From NCBI RefSeq assembly GCF_000960975.1, contig NZ_CP010803.1:2506404-2570403 (forward strand): a DNA stretch of 64,000 nt. The letters are read 5' to 3'. Position numbers and translations under genes: made by a program. Shown piece after piece: positions 35,632-44,677 of this stretch; position 1 is the first letter of the stretch; each line of letters starts with the position of its first letter. Source of the DNA: Martelella endophytica (GTDB taxonomy: Bacteria; Pseudomonadota; Alphaproteobacteria; Rhizobiales; Rhizobiaceae). Below the pieces are notes generated by a model. The model did not search any database. It saw only the letters and a program-made list of their open reading frames with translations, and was not told the origin of the DNA.

Positions 35632-36582
35632 ATGGGTAATTTTGTGCTCGACGAACTGCGCCGCAAGGCGCCGGTTGGACGGCTGATTTCGCTGCCGCGC
35701 GGCCACCAGGACCTGCACGCCATGCCGGTGAGCGCCGGTTATGAAATCCGGACAAAGCCGGATTATGACTGGGACGGCCGCAAGCGCGGCCAGAGTCCGT
35801 TTTCGGTGATCCAGTACACGATCGCCGGCGAGGGCAATCTCCGGTTCGAAAACCGCAGGTTCCGGGTAAAGCCCGGTGAAACGATGCTGACGCTCATTCC
35901 CCACAATCATCGTTACTGGCTGGAGGAGGGCGGTCACTGGGAGTTTTTCTGGATCTCGCTCAACGGCGAGGAGGCGATGCGCATCCAGCGCGCCGTGCTG
36001 GCGACGACCGGGCCGGTGCTGTCGCTGCGGGAGAAGACCGTCGAGCAGCTAGCCGGCTGCGTCAACCGGCTGCTTTCGGAGGACACCGACACGCCGGCGC
36101 GGGCATCGGCGGTGGCTTACGAGGTGACGATGCTGCTTTATGACGACGTGTTTGGCGCCCATGCCGCCCCGCCGCTCGAAAGCCGGGCGATGCGCCGCGT
36201 CATCCGCTTCATCGACGCCAATCTGGATGCACCCTTGCCGGTGGAGCGGTTGGCCGAGGTCTCGGGTTTTAGCCGCTCGCATTTTTCCCGCATCTTTGCC
36301 GAAACGGAGGGCATGCCGCCCGCCGAATATGTGCTGCTGCGGCGGCTGAAGCTTTCGACCCGGCTGCTTACGAGCGGCGAGCACACGGTGAAGGAAGTGG
36401 CCGGCATGACCGGCTTTTCGGATCCCAACTATTTCGCCAAGGTGTTCCGTCGCTACTTCCGCGTCAGCCCCACCGACTTCCGCCGCATCGGGCTTGCGGC
36501 CAGTATCATCTCGCTGAACGCCGAAACGCCGGACGCGGCGCCCGGCGTTCACAAGGAGGCGGTGGATTACGACGAGGGCTAG
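35632..36582 (+). CDS. AraC family transcriptional regulator
   Basis: A 316-aa regulator with an N-terminal cupin-like sensing domain (SPFSVIQYTIAGEGNLRFEN, then TLIPHNHRYWLEEGGHWEFF) and a C-terminal double HTH (PVERLAEVSGFSRSHFSRIF, VKEVAGMTGFSDPNYFAKVF, then RRYFRVSPTDFRR). The ATG at 35632 has AGAGGGA upstream and is preferred over 35608. It is divergent from the GH4 gene with a 160-bp gap and most likely activates it in response to an alpha-galactoside. Confidence 0.88.
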   Translation: MGNFVLDELRRKAPVGRLISLPRGHQDLHAMPVSAGYEIRTKPDYDWDGRKRGQSPFSVIQYTIAGEGNLRFENRRFRVKPGETMLTLIPHNHRYWLEEGGHWEFFWISLNGEEAMRIQRAVLATTGPVLSLREKTVEQLAGCVNRLLSEDTDTPARASAVAYEVTMLLYDDVFGAHAAPPLESRAMRRVIRFIDANLDAPLPVERLAEVSGFSRSHFSRIFAETEGMPPAEYVLLRRLKLSTRLLTSGEHTVKEVAGMTGFSDPNYFAKVFRRYFRVSPTDFRRIGLAASIISLNAETPDAAPGVHKEAVDYDEG

Positions 36583-36624
36583 CCCTCGGCGGCCTCGCTC
36601 TTTGACAAACCTTTCCTCTCACTC

Positions 36625-36774
36625 GGCGTCATCCTCGGGCTTGACCCGAGGATCTATCCACATCTCCGCATGATTGGCGGTTGCGGCCAGTCTTGACCAT
36701 CGTGGTCTTAAAGTCGCTCGCGCTTCTCGCGACACACGTGATTGGATCCTCGGGTCAAGCCCGAGGATGACGCC
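36625..36774. repeat. Intergenic inverted repeat with CCTCGGG arms
   Basis: GGCGTCATCCTCGGGCTTGA (from 36625) is the near-exact complement of the sequence ending at 36774, giving arms of about 29 bp around a 90-bp centre. Each arm also folds on itself (CCTCGGG-CTTGA-CCCGAGG). The centre holds a smaller GTCGC...GCGAC hairpin. This is a common dispersed repeat type in Rhizobiales. It separates araC from the convergent iolB. Confidence 0.75.
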
Positions 36775-36807
36775 TGTAGAGGGGTGAGGCTTGCAGTCAG
36801 TACGGCG

Positions 36808-37617
36808 CTAACCCTCTGCCGCCTGCTTCTTCGCGATCCAGTCGTGGTCAGGGTGGTTCTTGAAGCGCCATTTGCGCATCGGGCCGGCCATGACGTTGAG
36901 ATAATACATCTCGTAGCCATAGGGTGCGCCGCAGGGATGATGGCCCTTCGGCACCAGCACGACATCGCCGCTGGAGACAGCCATGGTTTCATCGAGTTCG
37001 CCGTCCTCGGTGAAGACGCGCTGGAAGCCAAAGCCCTGGGCGGGGTTCAGGCGGTGATAATAGGTCTCCTCCAGATAGGTCATCTCCGGAAAATTGTCCT
37101 CGTCATGGCGGTGCGGCGGGTAGGACGACCAGTTGCCGGCCGGGGTGAACACTTCCGTCACCAGCAGGCTGTCGGCAATGTCCTTGTCTTCCATCGCGAT
37201 CGGATGGATGAACCGGGTATTGGCGCCCTTGCCGCGCTCCTCGAAGCCGATATCGCCGATCACCTGCGCCTTGTGGCCGCCCTTGCCGGGGGCGGAGCAG
37301 ATGGCGAGGGTGCAGTCCGTTTCGGCCGTCGCCGTCCATTCGCTGCCATCGGGCAGGTAGACGCAGGCGGGCTTCTTCCGTTCGAACACGTTCATGCGCT
37401 CGCCGAGCAGGCCGAAATCCTGTCCGTTTCCAGAAATCGTGGCCTTGCCTTCGACCAGCACAAGGATGACTTCGCGGTCGCCGGTCTTTTCCGACGCCGT
37501 TTCGCCGGGTTTCAGATGATAGAGCGAAAAGCCGACATAGCCCCAGCCGGCGCTTTCCGGCGTAATGTCGTGCACCTTGCCGCTCGTGCCCTTGGGCTTC
37601 ACCAGAAGCTTGTTCAT
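36808..37617 (-). CDS. iolB: 5-deoxy-glucuronate isomerase
   Basis: A 269-aa bicupin. Conserved stretches are VHDITPESAGWGYVGFSLYH and the metal-binding SSYPPHRHDEDNFPEMTYLE, then VVLVPKGHHPCGAPYGYEMY. It converts 5-deoxy-glucuronate to 2-deoxy-5-keto-gluconate in myo-inositol breakdown. It overlaps the 85-aa membrane protein by 4 bp and is the last gene of the iol operon; the hairpins upstream may set its expression apart from iolE. Confidence 0.95.
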   Translation of the reverse strand: MNKLLVKPKGTSGKVHDITPESAGWGYVGFSLYHLKPGETASEKTGDREVILVLVEGKATISGNGQDFGLLGERMNVFERKKPACVYLPDGSEWTATAETDCTLAICSAPGKGGHKAQVIGDIGFEERGKGANTRFIHPIAMEDKDIADSLLVTEVFTPAGNWSSYPPHRHDEDNFPEMTYLEETYYHRLNPAQGFGFQRVFTEDGELDETMAVSSGDVVLVPKGHHPCGAPYGYEMYYLNVMAGPMRKWRFKNHPDHDWIAKKQAAEG

Positions 37618-37871
37618 GGTTCCTCCTTGTCGTTACTCGAAAAATAGGTGCGGTCGGCCGACACGAAGAACACCCAGGCCATATAGAGCCCGATGATGGC
37701 GACGGCGATTGCCCAGTAGAGCGAGCCCATGGTGAGCTCGACCACGGCCCAGGCGAAGCAGACCGCAATCAGCACTAGCCGCACCCAAAGCGGCTTCAGC
37801 ATCGGATGCTTCAGGTCGAACATGCGACGCCAGTCGGGGGTATCGGCCACGGGTTTATCCTCCTCAAGCAT
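37614..37871 (-). CDS. 85-aa membrane protein between iolE and iolB
   Basis: Starts at ATG 37871 (MLEEDKPVADTPDWRRMFDL) and has two hydrophobic helices (VRLVLIAVCFAWAVVELTMG and YWAIAVAIIGLYMAWVFFVS) joined by a short loop, with polar ends. Its stop overlaps the iolB start (ATGA), so it is translated with iolB. I recognise no family. The ORF frame is clean and the composition matches its neighbours, so it is likely real. A role in inositol uptake or metabolism is only suggested by position. A strong hairpin ends just before its start codon. Confidence 0.65.
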   Translation of the reverse strand: MLEEDKPVADTPDWRRMFDLKHPMLKPLWVRLVLIAVCFAWAVVELTMGSLYWAIAVAIIGLYMAWVFFVSADRTYFSSNDKEEP

Positions 37872-37877
37872 TTCGCA

Positions 37878-37898
37878 GTCAGGTGAGGATCACCTGAC
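37878..37898 (-). promoter_or_regulatory. Hairpin at the translation start of the 85-aa protein gene
   Basis: GTCAGGTGA-GGA-TCACCTGAC is a perfect 9-bp stem with a 3-nt loop ending 7 bp before the ATG at 37871. It occupies the place of the ribosome binding site, so it could restrict translation of this gene and the coupled iolB. Confidence 0.5.
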
Positions 37899-37924
37899 GT
37901 CCGCGAAAATGCGGCAAAACGAAT

Positions 37925-37963
37925 AGATAGCGCATTGCCGCAAAAAGCGGCGATGCTCTATCT
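37925..37963 (-). terminator. Stem-loop overlapping the iolE stop
   Basis: AGATAGCGCATTGCCGC-AAAAA-GCGGCGATGCTCTATCT, a long stem (two mismatches) that contains the iolE TAG and is followed on the minus strand by ATTCGTTTTG. It is probably a partial terminator or a 3'-end stabiliser inside the iol operon. Confidence 0.5.
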
Positions 37964-38851
37964 GAGACCGGCCTCCGCAGCCATCGCCTTCAGCGCCTTC
38001 AGCCCCATGGACTGATAGGTGAAGGGATTGCGCACCGCAGGGTCCTGCTCCGCCTCGATAACGACCCAACCGGAATAGCCGTGTTCGGCGGCGCATTTCA
38101 AGACCGGCGGAAAATCGACCATGCCTTCCGGATCGCCCGGCACGGTGAAGACGCCGCGGCGCACGCCCTCGAGGAAGCTCAGCCGCTCGGTCTCGACCTG
38201 ATGCCTAATGTCGCCACGCACATTCTTGGCGTGGATGTGGGCGACGCGATCCATGTAGCGCCGGGCGATCAGTGTGGCGTCCGCACCGCCGAAGGTGGCG
38301 TGGCCGGTGTCGAGCAGCAGCCATGTGTTTGGCCCGGCGACCGCCATCAGGTGGTCAATGTCCGCGCCGCTCTGCACGATGGTGCCCATATGGTGGTGAT
38401 AGGCGAGGCGGATGCCGTCCTTAGCGCAATAGGCGGCGATTGCCTCGAGCTTTTCTCCGAAGGCCGGCCAGTCGGCATCGGCCATCAGCGGCCGGTCGGC
38501 AAGGGCCGCGTCATCATCACCGTGAATGGCGTTGGAGGTTTCGCAGACGATGCAGACATCGCATCCGAGCGCCTTCAGCAGGTCAAGATGCGGGCGGATC
38601 GCCTTTTTCTCATCCTCGACGGACTGCGTGAGGAGATTGAGCGAGTGCCAGCCGGAGACGAATCGCAGCCCATAGGGTGCGAGCGTCGCTTTAAGGGCGT
38701 CCGGCTCGGTCGGGAATTTGTGGCCCTTCTCTATGCCGTCGAAACCGATTTTTGCCGTTTCGGAAAGGCAGGTTTCGAGCGGGATGTCGGCGCCGAGCGT
38801 GCGGTCGTCGTCGTTCGACCAGGCGATGGGGTTGGTTCCAAAAAGTACCAT
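37958..38851 (-). CDS. iolE: myo-inosose-2 dehydratase
   Basis: A 297-aa TIM-barrel protein of the sugar isomerase/AP endonuclease 2 superfamily. It begins [20 protein letters not shown] and has metal-ligand regions [24 protein letters not shown] and [13 protein letters not shown], then [11 protein letters not shown]. It dehydrates 2-keto-myo-inositol to 3D-trihydroxycyclohexane-1,2-dione. The start at 38851 excludes an in-frame extension into iolD. It follows iolD with a 23-bp gap. Confidence 0.94.
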   Translation of the reverse strand: MVLFGTNPIAWSNDDDRTLGADIPLETCLSETAKIGFDGIEKGHKFPTEPDALKATLAPYGLRFVSGWHSLNLLTQSVEDEKKAIRPHLDLLKALGCDVCIVCETSNAIHGDDDAALADRPLMADADWPAFGEKLEAIAAYCAKDGIRLAYHHHMGTIVQSGADIDHLMAVAGPNTWLLLDTGHATFGGADATLIARRYMDRVAHIHAKNVRGDIRHQVETERLSFLEGVRRGVFTVPGDPEGMVDFPPVLKCAAEHGYSGWVVIEAEQDPAVRNPFTYQSMGLKALKAMAAEAGLR

Positions 38852-38874
38852 GGCTATGTTTCCGGATAAGGGGT

Positions 38875-40704
38875 TCAGTCTGCCGTCCGCTGTCTGCGGC
38901 GGTCTTCCTCGTAGGCCTTGCGGGCGGCATTCACCTCGGCCCGCGTCGAGACTTCGGGCACCGCGACATCCCACCAGTGGCCACCGGCCTCGGTGGAAGG
39001 CAGGGGGTCGGTATCGATGACGATGGCGTGGCTTTTTTCGCTGTTCTTCGCCCGCGCGAGCGCTTCCTCAAGCGCTGAGATGCTGTCGACCTTTTCCGAG
39101 GTCGCGCCAAGGGCGGCCGCATGGGCGGCGAAATCGATATCGGAGGCGACCTGGTGGCGGGCGGTGTCGAGCAGGTTGTTGAAGCTCTTGCCGCCGGTTG
39201 CCATCTGCAGCCGGTTGATACAGCCGAAGCCGCGATTGTCGAGCAGCACGACGGTGATCTTCAGGCCGAGCATGACGGAGGTCGCAAGCTCGGAGTTCGC
39301 CATCATATAGGAGCCGTCGCCGATCATCACGATCACGTCGCGCTCCGGCTCCGCCATCTTGACGCCGAGGCCGGCGGCGATTTCGTAGCCCATGCAGGAA
39401 TAGCCGTATTCCATGTGGTAACCGCCGGGCCGCGAGGCGAGCCAGAGCTTGTGGAGCTCGCCCGGAAGCCCGCCTGCGGCGCAGACGACGACGCTGTCCT
39501 TCGTCGACTGGCGCTGAACGGCGCCGATCACCTGCGCGTCGGTCGGCAGCGCATTGCCGCCGGGATCGGCCGTCGCGGCATTGGCGGCGGCCATCCAGTC
39601 CTCCTTGAGCGACGGGGAGGGCGGGGTGAAGCGGGTGTCGCCGAGGGCATCGGAAAGCCGCTCAAGCGCGATCCTGGCATCGGCGACCAGCGACAGCGCA
39701 TTGTGCTTCACCGCGTCGTAGCTGCTGGTGTTGATCGCGAGGATTTTCCGGGCGGGGTTCTTGAACAGCGCCCAGGAGCCGGTGGTGAAATCCTGAAAGC
39801 GGGTGCCAACGCCGATGACGAGGTCGGCATCCTCGGCAACGGCATTCGAAGCGGAGGTGCCGGTGACGCCGATGGAGCCGAGGTTCAGCGGGTGGTCGTG
39901 GGCAAGCGCCGACTTGCCGGCCTGCGTTTCGGTGACGGGGATGTCATGCGCTTCGGCAAAGGCCTTCAGTGTCTCGCAGGCGCCGGAATAATGTACGCCG
40001 CCGCCGGCGATGATCACCGGCCGCCGTGCCGCCTTGATCGCGGCCACGGCCTCCTCGAACTGCACCTGATCCGGCTGCGGCCGGCGACGGCGCCACGTCT
40101 TCGGCGCGAAGAAGCTCTCGGGATAGTCATAGGCTTCCGCCTGCACATCCTGGCAGAAGGCAAGCGTTGCTGGCCCGCAGCGTTCCGGATCGGTCAGCGT
40201 GGCGATGGCGCGGGGCAGGGCGGAGAGAAGCTGTTCCGGGCGAGTGATGCGGTCGAAATAGCGGCTGACGGGGCGGAAGCAGTCATTGGCCGAGACGGTG
40301 CCGTCGTCGAAATCCTCGACCTGCTGCAGCACCGGATCGGGCGCGCGGTTGGCGAAGACATCGCCGGGGATCAGCAGCACCGGCAGGCGGTTGACGTGGG
40401 CGAGTGCCGCAGCCGTCACCATGTTGGTGGCGCCGGGGCCGATGGACGTGGTGACCGCCATGAACTGACGCCGGCCCTTGGCCTTGGCAAACGCGATCGC
40501 TGCATGCGCCATGGTCTGTTCGTTATGGCCGCGCCATGTCGGCAGCGCATCGCCGGCACCCGCCAGCGCCTCGCCGATGCCGGCGACATTGCCGTGACCA
40601 AAGATCGCCCAGCAACCGGGGATGAGCTGTTCGCCCTCCTCGTTTTTCTGGGCGGCGAGATAGCGCACCAGCGCCTGCGCTGCGGTAAGACGGATCGTGC
40701 TCAT
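38875..40704 (-). CDS. iolD: 3D-(3,5/4)-trihydroxycyclohexane-1,2-dione acylhydrolase
   Basis: A 609-aa thiamine-diphosphate enzyme. N-terminal TPP-binding region [18 protein letters not shown], catalytic Glu in [19 protein letters not shown], central domain, and C-terminal [20 protein letters not shown] with the ThDP/Mg motif. It opens the cyclic diketone to 5-deoxy-glucuronate. The start overlaps the iolC stop by 4 bp. Confidence 0.95.
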   Translation of the reverse strand: MSTIRLTAAQALVRYLAAQKNEEGEQLIPGCWAIFGHGNVAGIGEALAGAGDALPTWRGHNEQTMAHAAIAFAKAKGRRQFMAVTTSIGPGATNMVTAAALAHVNRLPVLLIPGDVFANRAPDPVLQQVEDFDDGTVSANDCFRPVSRYFDRITRPEQLLSALPRAIATLTDPERCGPATLAFCQDVQAEAYDYPESFFAPKTWRRRRPQPDQVQFEEAVAAIKAARRPVIIAGGGVHYSGACETLKAFAEAHDIPVTETQAGKSALAHDHPLNLGSIGVTGTSASNAVAEDADLVIGVGTRFQDFTTGSWALFKNPARKILAINTSSYDAVKHNALSLVADARIALERLSDALGDTRFTPPSPSLKEDWMAAANAATADPGGNALPTDAQVIGAVQRQSTKDSVVVCAAGGLPGELHKLWLASRPGGYHMEYGYSCMGYEIAAGLGVKMAEPERDVIVMIGDGSYMMANSELATSVMLGLKITVVLLDNRGFGCINRLQMATGGKSFNNLLDTARHQVASDIDFAAHAAALGATSEKVDSISALEEALARAKNSEKSHAIVIDTDPLPSTEAGGHWWDVAVPEVSTRAEVNAARKAYEEDRRRQRTAD

Positions 40705-42629
40705 CGGTATGCTTCTTTCAGCTTGGGGGCGCCCTCGCGGGCTTCATTCCAGATGCCGCAGAGGCGGCTGTAATTGTCGCGCATCATCGCGACAGCCTCA
40801 TCGTCGGAGATGCCGCCGGCAAGCCACTGGCGCGCGGCCTCGCCAAAGATCGTGCGGCCGACCGCAAAGCCCTTGACCAGCGGGAAGCCGGCGGCCTCGC
40901 GGAAGCTCGCGGCAAGTTCGTCTTCCGGCGCGTCGAGGCCGAGAATGACGATGCCGCGGGTGTGCGGATCGTGCTGCTCGATTGCCGCCGTGACATTGGC
41001 CCATGCCTCTGCTGTCTTCAGCGGCTCGAGCTTCCACCAGTCGGGATGGATGCCGATCTCGTAGATCCGCTCGACCACACGGGCGGCGGTGTTGTCATCC
41101 GTCGGGCCGGCCTTGGAGGGGATGATTTCCAGCAGGAACTCCAGCCTGTTGCGGCGGGCGGCGGCAAACAGACGGGAAAGCGTTTCCTCCTGCTCGGCCT
41201 TCAGAGCTTCGTCGTCATCCGGGTGATAGAAGCAGAGCACCTTGACGACATGCTCCGCCGGCCATTCCGAAAGCCCGCCGAAATCGGGGCCGAGTTCGGG
41301 TTCCAGCGTCAGCGGGCGCGAACCCGGCCATTCGGTCGGCCGGCCGATCCAGAGCCCGGTGCCAGCGGCCTGATGCAGGGCGTGCTTGCCGAGCCGGTTG
41401 TCGCAGAGGATGCCATAGCCCGGTCTACCGTCCGCGACGGTGAGCGCCGCCTTCAGGCAGAGCGATTTGAACGCGCCGATACGCTCGGCATCAACACCCT
41501 CCGCCTCGGCCATCTCCTCGAGTTGAATGCGGTGGTCGAAGGCGAAGACGCGCATTTCCGGCCAGTCGCCATCGCGGTTGGTCGACCAGTGGATTTGTTC
41601 CAATGCCGCATCCTTGCGCAGCGCCGGCGTCGAGGAACCGTTCTTCAGGAAATATTCCAGCTCGGTAAGGCTCGGATAGGCCGGGGTGCAGCCATGGCGG
41701 GAGACGGCGAAAGCGCCGCAGGCGTTCGCGTAGGTCAGCGTCTTTTCCCAGCCGGCATCGGTCATCCAGCCCTTCAGCAGGCCGGCCATGAAGCCATCGC
41801 CCGCGCCGAGCACGTTGAACACCTCGATCCGGAAGCTGCGGCCGGCAATGCCGTCATCGAGGCTTGCGGGGATATCACCCTCATAGGCGCTGGCGCCGAG
41901 CGCGCCGCGCTTCAGTACCAGCGTGGCAGCGGATATGGCGCGGACGTTCCTCAGCGCCTGCAGCGTGTCCGTCGTGCCGCCGGCGATGTGGAATTCCTCC
42001 TCGGTGCCGACGATCAGGTCGAACAGGGAAAGCGTCGATTGCAGCTTGGCGGTCACCTTGTCGGAGGCGATGAACCGGTTCTCGCCGTCGCCATGGCCGG
42101 AAAGCCCCCAGAGGTTCGGGCGGTAGTCGATGTCGAGCGCGGTGCGGGCGCCGTTTTCGCGCGCAAGCTCCAGGGCCTTGAGCACCGCAGCCTCAGTCTT
42201 GGGATTGCTGAGATGCGTGCCTGTGGCGACCACCGAGCGGCTGCGGGCGATGAGCGCCGGATCGATATCATCTTCGCTCAGCGCCATGTCGGCGCAGTTC
42301 TCGCGATAGAAGATCAGCGGGAACTGCTCCTCGTCGCGGATGCCGAGGATAACAAGCGCCGTCAGTCGCTCCGGGTCGGTGGCAACGCCTGCCACGTCGA
42401 CGCCTTCGCGGGTCAGCTGCTCGCGGATGAAGCGGCCCATATGCTCGTCACCAACGCGGGTGATGACGCCGGATTTCAGTCCGAGACGGGCGGCGCCCGC
42501 GGCCATGTTGGTCGGCGAGCCGCCGATATATTTTTCGAAGGAGCGCATGTCTTCCAGTCTCCCACCAACCTGCGCGCCGTAAAGGTCGACCGACGAGCGG
42601 CCGATGGTGAGGCAGTCCAGCATTTCCAT
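40701..42629 (-). CDS. iolC: Fused 5-dehydro-2-deoxygluconokinase / DUF2090 aldolase-like protein
   Basis: A 642-aa two-domain protein. Residues 1 to about 320 form a PfkB kinase (ITRVGDEHMGRFIREQLTRE, then anion-hole VLGAGDGFMAGLLKGW). Residues from about 330 form a DUF2090 domain (RVFAFDHRIQLEEMAEAEG, FLLEIIPSKAGPTDDN, then GLDAPEDELAASFREAAGF). The kinase phosphorylates 2-deoxy-5-keto-gluconate; the DUF2090 half is thought to supply the 6-phosphate aldolase step (IolJ role). This fused form is common in Proteobacteria, and no separate iolJ is present. It starts 4 bp after the transporter ATPase gene. Confidence 0.93.
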   Translation of the reverse strand: MEMLDCLTIGRSSVDLYGAQVGGRLEDMRSFEKYIGGSPTNMAAGAARLGLKSGVITRVGDEHMGRFIREQLTREGVDVAGVATDPERLTALVILGIRDEEQFPLIFYRENCADMALSEDDIDPALIARSRSVVATGTHLSNPKTEAAVLKALELARENGARTALDIDYRPNLWGLSGHGDGENRFIASDKVTAKLQSTLSLFDLIVGTEEEFHIAGGTTDTLQALRNVRAISAATLVLKRGALGASAYEGDIPASLDDGIAGRSFRIEVFNVLGAGDGFMAGLLKGWMTDAGWEKTLTYANACGAFAVSRHGCTPAYPSLTELEYFLKNGSSTPALRKDAALEQIHWSTNRDGDWPEMRVFAFDHRIQLEEMAEAEGVDAERIGAFKSLCLKAALTVADGRPGYGILCDNRLGKHALHQAAGTGLWIGRPTEWPGSRPLTLEPELGPDFGGLSEWPAEHVVKVLCFYHPDDDEALKAEQEETLSRLFAAARRNRLEFLLEIIPSKAGPTDDNTAARVVERIYEIGIHPDWWKLEPLKTAEAWANVTAAIEQHDPHTRGIVILGLDAPEDELAASFREAAGFPLVKGFAVGRTIFGEAARQWLAGGISDDEAVAMMRDNYSRLCGIWNEAREGAPKLKEAYR

Positions 42630-42632
42630 TGT

Positions 42633-43412
42633 CTATACAGTCCCTCCGAGTGAGGATTCGAGTTCAGCCATGTCACGGCCGCCGGCCATCATGTCCTGCA
42701 GTTCCTCAGCACCGATCTCGCCGCGCTTTGCCGTGCCGAGCGTGTGGCCGTGGTTGATGACGGTAAAACGATCGCCGACGGCGAGCGCGTGGCGGACATT
42801 GTGGGTGATGAAGATGACGCCGACGCCGGCCTTGCGGACCCGGTCGATGGTCGACAGCACGTTAGCTGTCTGGCGGACGCCGAGCGCGGAGGTTGGCTCG
42901 TCGAGGATCAGCACGCGGGCGCCGAAATAGACCGCGCGGGCGATCGCTACCGTCTGCCGCTCCCCGCCCGAAAGCGTGCCGACGGCCTGGTCGGCCGAGC
43001 GCAGCATGATGCCCATCTTCGCCATTTCCTCCACGGTGATGGCGCCGGCCCGCTTGTGGTCGAAGACCTTGATCGGGCCGAAGCGCTTCTCCGGCTCGCG
43101 GCCCATCCAGAAATTGCGGGTCACCGACATCAGCGGGATCATCGCCAGATCCTGATAGACGGTGGCGATGCCCGCCGCCATGGCGTCTCGCGGGTCGTTG
43201 AACACCTTCTCCTCGCCATCGACGAGGATGCGGCCGTAACTCGGCTTGTGGACCCCGGACATGGTCTTGATGAAGGTCGACTTGCCCGCGCCGTTGTCGC
43301 CGAGCAGGCAGTGGCATTCGCCGGCCATGACCGACAGCGAGACGCCGGCAAGGGCAATGACGGGGCCGAAGTGTTTCTCGATATCGACGAGTTCGATCAG
43401 GGGCGTACTCAT
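42633..43412 (-). CDS. CUT2 inositol ABC transporter, ATPase
   Basis: A 259-aa single-domain ATPase. Walker A GDNGAGKST, Q-loop VYQDLAMIPLMSV, signature TLSGGERQTVAIARAVYFGA, Walker B VLILDEPTSALGV. Most CUT2 ATPases (RbsA type) carry two such domains; this one has one, like FrcA. It is 1 bp downstream of the permease and immediately upstream of iolC, so myo-inositol is the likely substrate. Confidence 0.88.
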   Translation of the reverse strand: MSTPLIELVDIEKHFGPVIALAGVSLSVMAGECHCLLGDNGAGKSTFIKTMSGVHKPSYGRILVDGEEKVFNDPRDAMAAGIATVYQDLAMIPLMSVTRNFWMGREPEKRFGPIKVFDHKRAGAITVEEMAKMGIMLRSADQAVGTLSGGERQTVAIARAVYFGARVLILDEPTSALGVRQTANVLSTIDRVRKAGVGVIFITHNVRHALAVGDRFTVINHGHTLGTAKRGEIGAEELQDMMAGGRDMAELESSLGGTV

Positions 43413-43413
43413 C

Positions 43414-44550
43414 TCATCGCTCCCCCGTGATGCGGCGGCGGATATAGGTGTTGAGGATCACCGCCAGGAGCAGGATGACGCCGAGGAAGACCCGAAACAG
43501 CGAACTCTCGACGCCGGCAAAGAACAGGCCCTGCTGGACCACGCCGAAGATCAGGGCGCCAAGAGCGGCGCCGATCACGGAGCCGTAGCCGCCAGTCAGA
43601 AGGGCGCCGCCGATGACCACCGAAATGATCGCCTCGAACTCCTTCAAAAGGCCGCGGTCGGCCGCCGCCGAGCCGAATTCCATCACCTGGCAGGTGGCGA
43701 AAACGGTGGCGCAGAAGGCTGTCAGCATGAACATCAGGATCTTCACCCGGTTCACCGGCACGCCGACATAGCGCGCCGCCTGCGCATCCCCGCCGGCGGC
43801 AAAGATCCAGTTGCCGAACTTGGTGCGCACCAGAATGAAGTGGCCGACGATGATCAGCGCCAGCGCCCAGACCATCAGCATCGGGATCCCTTCGACCACC
43901 GGCTGGCCGGCGCGGGGGCCGGCGACGAACTGGCCGATGAGGCCCTTGTCCGCAAGCCACGAGAACAGTCCGGTCAGCACATGGCCGCCGAAGAGCGCGG
44001 CCAGCCAGTCACCCTCGGAGGCTTCCTTGACGCCGCCGATGATGGTCTTCGAGGTGGTGGCGATGGCGATGTAGATCGTCAGTCCCCTGAGAATGAACAG
44101 GAAGGCGAGCGTGACGATGAAAGAGGGCAGGCCGGTGCGGATCACCAGATAGCCGTTGAGCCCGCCGATGGCGACGGCGAGCGCGAAGGCCGCAATGATC
44201 GCGATCCAGGTCGGAACGCCAAGCTGCACCGTCAACAGCGCGATGATGATGCCGGAAAAACCGATCATCGAGCCGATCGACAGATCGAATTCGCCTGCGA
44301 TCATCAGGAGGCAGGCGCCGACGGCGATGATCGCGAACTGGGCCGAGACCGTTCCCCAATTGATGAAACCTTCGGCGGAGAACATGCCGCTATTACCGGC
44401 GATCATGGCGAAGAAGACGAAGACGAGGATGGTGCCGCAGATGCTGCCGGTTTCCGGGCGCACCAGCGCCTTGCGCCATGCCGGCACGGGGCGCATGCGC
44501 TCTTCCTCGATGAGCTGTTCTATCGGTTTGTGAGTCTGGGCTTGGGACAT
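43414..44550 (-). CDS. CUT2 inositol ABC transporter, permease
   Basis: A 378-aa permease of the RbsC family with about ten hydrophobic helices. Conserved stretches are LLMIAGEFDLSIGSMIGFSG, VIRTGLPSFIVTLAFLFILR and GGYGSVIGAALGALIFGVVQ. A soluble insert of about 70 aa lies in the middle (SEGDWLAALFGGHVLTGLFS onward), seen in several rhizobial sugar permeases of this type. A stem-loop lies between this gene and the binding-protein gene. Confidence 0.88.
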   Translation of the reverse strand: MSQAQTHKPIEQLIEEERMRPVPAWRKALVRPETGSICGTILVFVFFAMIAGNSGMFSAEGFINWGTVSAQFAIIAVGACLLMIAGEFDLSIGSMIGFSGIIIALLTVQLGVPTWIAIIAAFALAVAIGGLNGYLVIRTGLPSFIVTLAFLFILRGLTIYIAIATTSKTIIGGVKEASEGDWLAALFGGHVLTGLFSWLADKGLIGQFVAGPRAGQPVVEGIPMLMVWALALIIVGHFILVRTKFGNWIFAAGGDAQAARYVGVPVNRVKILMFMLTAFCATVFATCQVMEFGSAAADRGLLKEFEAIISVVIGGALLTGGYGSVIGAALGALIFGVVQQGLFFAGVESSLFRVFLGVILLLAVILNTYIRRRITGER

Positions 44551-44640
44551 GTGGTCTCACCCGTGGTTTGTGGCGGGCGCAGGGACACCGGCGCAGCCAT
44601 ATGGGGCGCGCTCAGGTCATCCGGTGCGTGTTGTCGGAAG

Positions 44641-44670
44641 AAACGCCGCGCCGTCGAAGACGCGGCGTTT
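44641..44670 (-). other. Intercistronic stem-loop between binding-protein and permease genes
   Basis: AAACGCCGCG-N10-CGCGGCGTTT, a perfect 10-bp stem 7 bp after the binding-protein stop. Such loops usually protect the abundant binding-protein mRNA and lower downstream expression. Confidence 0.65.
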
Positions 44671-44677
44671 CCGGTTG

